From Candidatus Gastranaerophilales bacterium (lineage in GTDB: Bacteria > Cyanobacteriota > Vampirovibrionia > Gastranaerophilales > Gastranaerophilaceae): a stretch of DNA of 9,689 bases. The notes below the pieces were generated by a model, which saw only the letters and a list, made by a program, of their open reading frames with translations, was not told where the DNA came from and searched no databases. How positions within the stretch are numbered: the first letter of the stretch is position 1; each line of letters starts with the position of its first letter. The stretch spans positions 1 to 9,689 of the forward strand of contig CALVEE010000174.1 in NCBI GenBank assembly GCA_944326495.1, given 5' to 3'. Shown one piece after another: positions 5,345-9,689 of the stretch. The translations under genes and the position numbers were made by a program.

Positions 5345-5947
5345 ATGGGACAACGCACAGCATTTTTAATAAAAAGAACTTATTGGAACGGAAAAGTAAA
5401 TATAAGATTGGTTCACCACCAATGGGGAATTGGAAGAGTTATGCACAATCACTTTATACGAGACTTTATGGAAATGATTACCGATAGGAGTTATCCGAGA
5501 AAAACTCTCAAAGACTTCATGAAGATTATTGATGATGAAGGTTCACTATATCTTGAAAGAAATTTCCGTAAAGGCAGTATGTCTATTCCAGATGTGTTTG
5601 ATAAGAAGGTCATCAAAAGATACTTTAATCGTACCGATAATAACAATGGGGGAATGATTATAGAAATCACAGAAAAGCAATCAGATAAAGAACCATACAG
5701 CTTGGATATAGATGATTTGAAAATCGGTTTCATAGTTGGCTGGGAAGAGTGCGACTATGATTATAAAACAGAGAAATGGTTAGGAGATGAGCCATTTGAA
5801 AAGCTATACACTGGAGAAGAGTATGTGAAGATTTCTTGTGAAGGTCAATATGCTTATCCAGAGTTTATTCAGATGTGGAACGGTTTCATCAAGCAGTATG
5901 AGATTGAAGAAATAACCGATACACAGGAAGTCAAACAAGTAGCATAG
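5345..5947 (+). CDS. Conserved-type hypothetical protein (MGQR N-terminus)
   Basis: 200 residues. The ATG at 5345 follows AAAGGA by 9 nt. The ATG at 5327 in the same frame has no ribosome binding site. The N-terminus GQRTAFLIKRTYWNGKVNIR with HHQWGIGRVMHN resembles hypothetical proteins of gut mobile elements that begin MGQRSQ and carry an aromatic YxWNYGERM-type motif. Beyond that I recognise no catalytic signature. The rest is charged and aromatic with no membrane segment or signal peptide, and ends in an acidic helix. It is bracketed by hairpins 2 and 3, suggesting it moves or is expressed as a separate cassette within the operon. Confidence 0.72.
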   Translation: MGQRTAFLIKRTYWNGKVNIRLVHHQWGIGRVMHNHFIRDFMEMITDRSYPRKTLKDFMKIIDDEGSLYLERNFRKGSMSIPDVFDKKVIKRYFNRTDNNNGGMIIEITEKQSDKEPYSLDIDDLKIGFIVGWEECDYDYKTEKWLGDEPFEKLYTGEEYVKISCEGQYAYPEFIQMWNGFIKQYEIEEITDTQEVKQVA

Positions 5948-5951
5948 ATTA

Positions 5952-5973
5952 GAGGGGGATTCTTTTCCCCCTC
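5952..5973 (+). repeat. Intercistronic hairpin 3, overlapping an anti-Shine-Dalgarno
   Basis: GAGGGGGA (5952-5959) and TCCCCCTC (5966-5973) form a perfect 8-bp stem with a 6-nt loop, 5 nt after the preceding stop. Its 3' arm overlaps CTCCT (5971-5975), which can instead pair with AGGAG (5983-5987), the ribosome binding site of the next gene. The two pairings exclude each other. The GGGGATTC core is shared with hairpin 2. Confidence 0.65.
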
Positions 5974-5995
5974 CTATAACAAAGGAGCAATCAAA

Positions 5996-6229
5996 ATGAA
6001 AAATAAAATTGAAACAATTAAAATAAGAGAACTCATTAAAGATTTAATGATAGCAATGAATCAATTAGGTGATATTCCAGTGATTCACAGCCGAGACGAA
6101 GAAGGCAACAGTTACAACACAATTAAATCAGATTCCATCAGTTATATGGATACTGATAAAGCAGGTCGAGTGTTGGTTTTGTATCCATTTGAAGAATATA
6201 TTGATGAACAACTGTTTAATAATGATTAA
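5996..6229 (+). CDS. Small phage-type hypothetical protein
   Basis: 77 residues, with AAAGGAG 8 nt before the ATG. The layout is an N-terminal helix (IKIRELIKDLMIAMNQL), then a strand and turn with IPVIHSRDEEGN (about 28-39), then a strand ending VLVLYPFEEYIDE. This pattern (helix, PVxxSxDEEGN, VVLYP) is common in small phage and plasmid proteins of unknown function. It looks like a compact alpha/beta cytosolic protein. Its stop is 13 nt before the next ATG, so the two genes are closely coupled, and unlike most junctions here there is no hairpin between them. Confidence 0.72.
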   Translation: MKNKIETIKIRELIKDLMIAMNQLGDIPVIHSRDEEGNSYNTIKSDSISYMDTDKAGRVLVLYPFEEYIDEQLFNND

Positions 6230-6242
6230 AAGGGAAATAGCT

Positions 6243-6536
6243 ATGGAAAATACAGAAATAGAAATAAAAACATATAAAGATTTTGTTGGGCAACTTAAGA
6301 AGTTGCAGGATGAACAAACGGCTGCTACGCTCTCATTCTACAAATGGTGTGCTAAACACAGACAGGAAATTCACAGCGTTTATGTTGAATGTATTGAAGA
6401 TAAATTGGCAAGGTTTGGACTAAAACCTTATAAAGTTAATCACAATATGGATTGTTTGGTAAAGTTCAAAAATAGAGCTGAGGCGATTATTCAGATTGGA
6501 GTTTGTGAAATTAATCTACTGATATGCAAATTGTGA
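6243..6536 (+). CDS. Hypothetical protein
   Basis: 97 residues from an ATG at 6243 with AGGG about 8 nt upstream. The frame is open back to 6189, but that would overlap the preceding gene by 41 nt without a ribosome binding site. The N-terminal half is helical and charged (YKDFVGQLKKLQDEQ, then SFYKWCAKHRQEI). The C-terminal half has short strands. Three cysteines show no metal-binding spacing. I do not recognise a family. It is the last gene before the recombinase, separated from it by hairpin 4. Confidence 0.65.
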   Translation: MENTEIEIKTYKDFVGQLKKLQDEQTAATLSFYKWCAKHRQEIHSVYVECIEDKLARFGLKPYKVNHNMDCLVKFKNRAEAIIQIGVCEINLLICKL

Positions 6537-6560
6537 TTGTGTGGCAGTAGCTAAAGTTTA

Positions 6561-6580
6561 GGGAATTTCTAAAAATTCCC
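6561..6580 (+). repeat. Intercistronic hairpin 4
   Basis: GGGAATTT (6561-6568) and AAATTCCC (6573-6580) form a perfect 8-bp stem with loop CTAA. It lies 25 nt after the preceding stop and 34 nt before the recombinase ATG. ATTCC in its 3' arm could alternatively pair with GGAAT at 6602-6606, in the recombinase ribosome binding site. No T-tract follows. Confidence 0.6.
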
Positions 6581-6614
6581 AAAGGGTATTACATAACATA
6601 AGGAATAATTAATT

Positions 6615-7208
6615 ATGAGTAAAACATTTGCATATGTTCGTTGTAGTCATCGTTTACAAAATGAGCAAAGACAAATAGATGCCCTCAAAGGCATAGAGGT
6701 TGATGAAATTGTAATAGAAAAAGCTTCAGGTAAAAACTTTGTTGGTCGAGAAAAATACCAACAAATGAAGAGCCTACTTAGAAAAGGAGACCTAGTTATC
6801 TGTCACTCAATTGACAGATTCGGAAGAAATTATTCTGAAATATGCAAAGAATGGGAATCTATAATCAATATGGGAGTCGATATACAAATTCTTGATATGC
6901 CTATATTAAATACAAAAAACAATTCCAATGGTCTTACTGGGCAATTGATTACTGATATTGTACTTAAGCTACTAGGGTATGTTGCTCAAAAGGAAAGGGA
7001 AAGCATTAAAATAAGACAAGCTGAAGGAATTGCATCAGCTCATAAACGTAATGTTAAATTTGGAAGACCTAAATCTGAAATACCTAAAGATTTTATAAGG
7101 TGCTATGAGCTTTACAAACAAGGACTGATTAAGGTTAAAGATGTAATGAATATGTGCAACATCAAAAGAAGTACATTTTTCAAATATGCACAGTCCATAA
7201 AAGGTTAG
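6615..7208 (+). CDS. Serine recombinase, resolvase/invertase family
   Basis: 197 residues, the normal size of the small Tn3-resolvase/DNA-invertase group. It would cut and rejoin DNA at a paired crossover site through a covalent phosphoserine. The N-terminal catalytic domain has YVRCS (residues 7-11) with S11 as nucleophile and R9 in place, the GDLVICHSIDRFGR block (58-71) with R68 and R71, and the long E-helix YVAQKERESIKIRQAEGIASA (122-142). The hinge GRPK is at 150-153, and a C-terminal helix-turn-helix (KVKDVMNMCNIKRSTFFKYA, 173-192) reads DNA. Cys10 replaces the commoner Val. AAGGAA precedes the ATG. It is the last gene of the rightward operon. Two related dyads at and just after its 3' end are likely its binding sites. 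It is too small for a large serine integrase, so it may resolve dimers or invert a segment. Confidence 0.94.
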   Translation: MSKTFAYVRCSHRLQNEQRQIDALKGIEVDEIVIEKASGKNFVGREKYQQMKSLLRKGDLVICHSIDRFGRNYSEICKEWESIINMGVDIQILDMPILNTKNNSNGLTGQLITDIVLKLLGYVAQKERESIKIRQAEGIASAHKRNVKFGRPKSEIPKDFIRCYELYKQGLIKVKDVMNMCNIKRSTFFKYAQSIKG

Positions 7209-7225
7209 GTGAATTTCGTGGACTG
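7191..7225. other. Candidate recombinase accessory site (res subsite II-like)
   Basis: CAGTCCATAAAAGGT (7191-7205) and the reverse complement of 7211-7225 (CAGTCCACGAAATTC) are related 15-bp half sites 5 bp apart. Both resemble the half sites of the dyad at 7276-7307. The site overlaps the recombinase stop codon. Alternatively the ACAGTCCA/TGGACTGT pair with the following T-run (7226-7230) could act as a weak terminator with a long loop. Confidence 0.5.
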
Positions 7226-7275
7226 TTTTTGTGGAAAATCACCACTGAAAAACATTAATTTTTCGTATCAAATAA

Positions 7276-7307
7276 TAGTCCACAAAAAGTGTACTTTTTA
7301 TAGACTA
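7276..7307. other. Candidate serine-recombinase crossover site
   Basis: The left arm is TAGTCCACAAAAAGT (7276-7290), the centre is GT (7291-7292), and the right arm reads TAGTCTATAAAAAGT on the minus strand (7307-7293). Thirteen of 15 positions match. A dyad of about 30 bp around a 2-bp centre is the standard geometry of crossover sites cut by serine recombinases, and it lies 67 bp beyond the recombinase gene. It is not a terminator, as no T-tract follows. Confidence 0.6.
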
Positions 7308-7338
7308 CTAAAGATTATTGCGTTGCTCCTTGAAAAGT

Positions 7339-7370
7339 AACCCCTCCTGTATTTAGAAGAGGGGTTTTCT
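7339..7370 (+). terminator. Intrinsic terminator after the recombinase operon
   Basis: AACCCCTC (7339-7346) pairs with GAGGGGTT (7359-7366), followed by TTTTCTTT. The stem is strong and placed between converging genes. On the minus strand the same stem follows the 7375-7680 gene within 10 nt, but its tail is poor in T, so it would work less well that way. Confidence 0.85.
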
Positions 7371-7374
7371 TTAA

Positions 7375-7680
7375 TTACAATGTTCTTAGATGGTCGTACG
7401 TCTCAAAGATGTTCGTGATTTCAATATCATTTAAATTATTATTTTCATCTACAAATGCATCACATTCCATAATGAAATCATCTTCTTGTACTTTCTCAAA
7501 TAGACGAGGAGCAAGCAATCTCCTTAATAATCTTATATCTATTTGAAATACCATTGGCTTATCATCTTGCCAATACACTAAACAAGCTAATTTCTTATTG
7601 GAATATTTTTCTTCAATGAAACATATTTTACCTATAAGATGTTGTTTAATTAAAAATACGTTATTAGTTGTTGCAGCCAT
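7375..7680 (-). CDS. Hypothetical protein, second gene of a ribbon-helix-helix operon
   Basis: 101 residues. Its ATG shares one base with the TAA of the upstream ribbon-helix-helix gene (TAATG), and GGAGGG lies shortly before, so the two are translationally coupled. The N-terminal part looks beta-rich (NVFLIKQ, IGKICFIEE, LACLVYWQ, MVFQIDI), followed by a basic helix (RLLRRLLAPRLFEKV) and an acidic tail (FVDENNNLNDIEI). No toxin, relaxase or nuclease motif is apparent. Size and pairing recall type II toxin-antitoxin modules, with this as the toxin candidate, but nothing in the sequence shows toxicity. It could equally be a partition or transfer accessory protein. It ends at the terminator shared with the recombinase operon. 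Confidence 0.72.
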   Translation of the reverse strand: MAATTNNVFLIKQHLIGKICFIEEKYSNKKLACLVYWQDDKPMVFQIDIRLLRRLLAPRLFEKVQEDDFIMECDAFVDENNNLNDIEITNIFETYDHLRTL

Positions 7681-7844
7681 TAATTTGACCCTCCGTTATA
7701 TTTGCCAGAGCTTTCTAGTTCTTTTATCAATGCCTTTCTGGCTAACGCACTGATATTCACACAATAGTCTTTTTTTACTTTTTCCAAGAGAAGACCCAAC
7801 TCTTTGTCCACCTTTATGGTGATGATTCTACTGTTTTCTTTCAC
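7680..7844 (-). CDS. Small ribbon-helix-helix DNA-binding protein, GTG start
   Basis: 54 residues, starting at GTG (7842-7844) with GGAGG 9 nt upstream. The sequence runs from a basic strand SRIITIKVDKEL (residues 5-16) through helix LGLLLEKVKKDY to the turn CVNIS and helix ALARKALIKEL. This is the strand-helix-helix layout of CopG/Arc/MetJ-type repressors, in which the paired strands enter the DNA major groove as a dimer. The protein is probably a repressor of its own operon: two identical 12-nt repeats (7875-7886 and 7930-7941) lie at the promoter, one covering the -10. It overlaps the next gene by one base. Related small proteins act as antitoxins or as plasmid copy or partition regulators. 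Confidence 0.82.
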   Translation of the reverse strand: MKENSRIITIKVDKELGLLLEKVKKDYCVNISALARKALIKELESSGKYNGGSN

Positions 7845-7874
7845 TATAGGATTCCTCCGATTATTACTACTAAC

Positions 7875-7886
7875 TAAAATGTAATA
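7875..7886. promoter_or_regulatory. TAAAATGTAATA repeat, promoter-proximal copy (operator candidate)
   Basis: Identical to 7930-7941 and overlapping the -10 of the leftward promoter. Autoregulation by the ribbon-helix-helix protein is the likely use. Confidence 0.5.
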
Positions 7887-7909
7887 ATTTTTATTTTCTT
7901 AATTAACAA
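7881..7909 (-). promoter_or_regulatory. Promoter of the ribbon-helix-helix operon
   Basis: On the minus strand TTGTTA (plus-strand 7904-7909) and TATTAC (7881-7886) are 17 bp apart, each matching the consensus at 4 or more of 6 positions. The start would be near 7874, about 30 nt before the GTG. Confidence 0.5.
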
Positions 7910-7929
7910 AAGAATTATCTTACACATAT

Positions 7930-7941
7930 TAAAATGTAATA
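7930..7941. promoter_or_regulatory. TAAAATGTAATA repeat, distal copy (operator candidate)
   Basis: The second exact copy, 55 bp from the first and upstream of the -35. Here it lies in a longer dyad, ATATTA...TAATAT (7926-7942). The spacing is close to five helical turns, so both copies could face the same side of the DNA. Confidence 0.45.
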
Positions 7942-8175
7942 TTTGTATTAGAAGTAATGGAGTTTTGATATAGAATAGGGGATAAGTATCTTAATAAAAC
8001 GGCAACTAAGCCCTAAAATGATGGCAATATGCAATATTTCATTAATTATTCATACACAAGCATTATAACGCAACGGTCTCAAACTGACTTATAGAGTTTT
8101 ATTTGGTGATTCAATATCTCGCATATACAATTTTGTTAACTTTATAAGTACTTCCAGTATATATATATTTACTGT
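7942..8175. other. Gene-free stretch at the right edge of the accessory region
   Basis: With the promoter region before it, about 330 bp carry no convincing gene. I see no tRNA 3' half, no copy of the crossover-site half sites and no good terminator. A plus-strand TTGATA/TATCTT pair with 16-bp spacing around 7975-8002 could be a weak promoter but leads to no gene. If the accessory region has a right border in this window, it is probably here. Confidence 0.4.
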
Positions 8176-9030
8176 TTATTTGTTAAAAACTTCTATTGCA
8201 TTATCTAATATATTTATTCGTATATTTCCTTTAAAGTTTATTTTTTCTCCATCTATATGACAAGTAAGCCAAGAATTTTCAATATTAACATCTTTCGCAC
8301 GAATATATTCTGCACGATTACTATTTTTTCTTATTTTTAATATAATACATAGCAATTCAAAGAAGAATATAATCGGATTTGACGTTTTTAAAACAAATAT
8401 ATCCATTAAGCCATCATCTAATGTCGAACTATGTGCAAGCGAAACTATATTATGATACATATTTGCTGCATTAGCGAATATTATACAGGAAGCGTTTATA
8501 TTGCGTTGTTCTCCGTCAATAAGCATTTTATATTCCCTCTCTTTAAACCTTAATGCAAAAATAATACCTGTTATAAAATATGCAAAGTAACCGAATTTAT
8601 TTTTCAAACTTTGTGGTGTTTTCCCGATAATATCAGCATCATATCCTATTCCGCAACGCAAAACAGATAAGTTGTCATCAACTGTCATAACATCAATTTT
8701 TTTGACATTTTCTTTATCAATAACCTTCAATGCTTTAGAAATAGTATTTATTCCAAGTTTAGAGGCCAATAGGTTTGCCGTTCCGCAAGGTATAATTCCA
8801 AGAGTTTTATTTGTATTAACCAAATACGGCAAGACTTTATTAACAGTTCCGTCACCGCCAACAACAAGAATTGTATCAAATAAATCCATATCGACTTCTT
8901 GTAATTGGTCTATATTTATAAACCTAAAATACATTTGTCTAATTAAAAGAAACTTTTGAATTCTTTTCTTATATTTTATAGCCTGTTTTCTTCCTGCACT
9001 AAAATTTGCAACAATAAGAACATTATTCAT
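8176..9030 (-). CDS. Lipid kinase, diacylglycerol kinase catalytic domain (YegS/DgkB type)
   Basis: 284 residues, transferring phosphate from ATP to a diacylglycerol-type lipid or related long-chain lipid at the inner face of the membrane. The nucleotide loop GGDGT is at residues 58-62, PCGTANLLA at 81-89 (where many relatives have GTANDFA), DDGLMD at 205-210 and the IDGE strand at 259-262. The N-terminal NFSAGR replaces the usual NPxSG. The start is an ATG at 9028-9030 with AGGTGG 6 nt upstream. It overlaps the end of the PAP2 gene by 8 nt. A TTG 18 nt earlier is less likely. Being coupled to a PAP2 phosphatase suggests a shared role in recycling or remodelling a lipid phosphate. The exact substrate cannot be read from the sequence. 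Confidence 0.93.
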   Translation of the reverse strand: MNNVLIVANFSAGRKQAIKYKKRIQKFLLIRQMYFRFINIDQLQEVDMDLFDTILVVGGDGTVNKVLPYLVNTNKTLGIIPCGTANLLASKLGINTISKALKVIDKENVKKIDVMTVDDNLSVLRCGIGYDADIIGKTPQSLKNKFGYFAYFITGIIFALRFKEREYKMLIDGEQRNINASCIIFANAANMYHNIVSLAHSSTLDDGLMDIFVLKTSNPIIFFFELLCIILKIRKNSNRAEYIRAKDVNIENSWLTCHIDGEKINFKGNIRINILDNAIEVFNK

Positions 9031-9634
9031 CTGCTGCCACCTTTTCAAAAATTTTAATATAACATGAGAGTAAAAATAAACCTAACAAATATGCCCCGAT
9101 AACATCTGTCAGATGGTGTACCCCAAGCCATACTCTTGAAACACCAACAAATAATATCCAAAGAATTGAGAATATTATGCCCAAAACTTTCAACACACGA
9201 TTTTGACAATATTTATTTATAAAATAAATTACCATTCCCCACAAGCAAATAGTAACTAAACTATGGCTTGATACATAACTGAAACTGTCAGGATGTATTG
9301 CAATTTGCATTTCATAAGGAGGTCTTGCTCGATGTACAAGAGGCTTAATTATACAGTTTAAAAGAAATGTTACAAGCGGAATTGAATAGAAATATACAAT
9401 AGATTTATATTCTTTTCTTTTTAAAAACCAAATGCCAAAAATAACTAATGGCAAAACAATCATTATTGAATACAGCTTGCAATCCGGCAATAAAGCAATC
9501 CACAACGGTATATTTTTTAATATTTCTTGCAAATGCATAATGAAAACCCTGTCCCATAATTCAATTATGGGACAAGTTATCGAAGTGATTGAAAAAATTA
9601 TAAATATTGCAAATAAAAGCAATGTCTTTTTCAT
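9023..9634 (-). CDS. PAP2-family membrane phosphatase
   Basis: 203 residues with about five or six hydrophobic segments, acting on lipid phosphates such as phosphatidic acid or undecaprenyl diphosphate at the membrane. Motif C1 KPLVHRARP (97-105) and motif C3 SRVWLGVHHLTD (166-177, SR-x5-H-x3-D) are complete. Motif C2 reads VSSHS (121-125) rather than the usual PSGH, but His124 is kept. The start is the ATG at 9632-9634, 2 nt after the stop of the preceding gene, with GGG-rich sequence ahead. The same frame is open back to a GTG at 9670, which would overlap the upstream gene. It is followed by the lipid kinase with an 8-nt overlap, so the three genes form one operon. Confidence 0.92.
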   Translation of the reverse strand: MKKTLLLFAIFIIFSITSITCPIIELWDRVFIMHLQEILKNIPLWIALLPDCKLYSIMIVLPLVIFGIWFLKRKEYKSIVYFYSIPLVTFLLNCIIKPLVHRARPPYEMQIAIHPDSFSYVSSHSLVTICLWGMVIYFINKYCQNRVLKVLGIIFSILWILFVGVSRVWLGVHHLTDVIGAYLLGLFLLSCYIKIFEKVAADE

Positions 9635-9636
9635 AT

Positions 9637-9689
9637 TTATTTCCCGCACCCTGCACATTGACCAGAGCACTTATGCTCAGGTTTAATAT
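9637..9689 (-). CDS. C-terminal end of a Cys-rich protein, cut by the window edge
   Basis: The frame ending at TAA (9637-9639) reads IKPEHKCSGQCAGCGK, a tail with the spacing C-x3-C-x2-C, and stops 2 nt before the PAP2 ATG. Such tight packing and the ordered cysteines make it a real gene end rather than chance. A terminal Cys cluster may bind metal or an Fe-S cluster. Only 16 codons are visible and the family cannot be named. Confidence 0.6.
   Translation of the reverse strand, partial: IKPEHKCSGQCAGCGK

Noticed and set aside
6411..6430. TAGTCCA-like half site on the minus strand inside the 6243-6536 gene
   Set aside because: A single 7-base match with no partner arm and coding sequence around it.
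8018..8068. 16-codon ATG frame in the gene-free stretch
   Set aside because: No ribosome binding site, no coding pattern and very short.
8155..8174. CAGTA/TACTG AT-rich hairpin just after the lipid kinase gene
   Set aside because: Five-base arms in TA repeats with no T-run on the minus strand, so it is too weak to call a terminator.
1482..8175. CRISPR array, insertion-sequence transposase, replication origin iterons
   Set aside because: No regularly spaced repeats, DDE transposase or terminal inverted repeats were seen. The two 12-nt repeats at 7875 and 7930 are too few for iterons.

Overview
The window is AT-rich bacterial DNA. Genes start mostly at ATG with strong AAGGAG or GGAGG ribosome binding sites, and several carry phage or plasmid-type signatures. 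Nothing fixes the taxon. The base composition and ribosome binding sites would fit a gut-type member of Bacillota or of the Vampirovibrionia (Melainabacteria), and I hold this at low confidence.

The two ends look chromosomal. At the left (1-1310, minus strand) is most of a leucyl aminopeptidase gene (pepA) that runs off the window edge. At the right (8176-9689, minus strand) are a YegS/diacylglycerol-kinase-type lipid kinase, an overlapping PAP2 phosphatase, and the Cys-rich tail of a third gene. These three are packed as one operon.

From about 1437 to 7945 the window looks like a small mobile or integrated accessory region. It opens at a broken tRNA-Val(UAC). The promoter, acceptor strand, D-arm and anticodon arm are present, but the variable loop, T-arm and 3' acceptor strand are replaced by unrelated sequence, and no 3' half occurs anywhere in the window. 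Then come an AAA/DUF4143 ATPase gene (minus strand), a divergent phage-type adenine methyltransferase gene, and a lysogeny-like switch. In the switch a small helix-turn-helix regulator and a small lipoprotein are transcribed leftward, and seven small genes ending in a serine recombinase run rightward. The two directions share a 181-bp control region holding a perfect 17-bp palindrome at the predicted transcription start of the rightward operon.

The rightward operon has perfect GC-run hairpins at four gene junctions, in two cases placed so that the next ribosome binding site can be sequestered. Just beyond the recombinase gene is a dyad with 15-bp arms (13 of 15 matching) around a central GT, the geometry of a serine-recombinase crossover site. 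A second, related dyad overlaps the end of the recombinase gene, so this looks like a res-type site. A strong terminator follows. A short leftward operon then encodes a GTG-started ribbon-helix-helix protein and an unrecognised 101-residue protein, with two identical 12-nt repeats at its promoter.

Overall inference: a compact phage- or plasmid-derived element, or part of a larger island, carrying its own site-specific recombination unit. No tyrosine integrase, large serine integrase, replication gene or structural phage gene is visible, so how it arrived is open.
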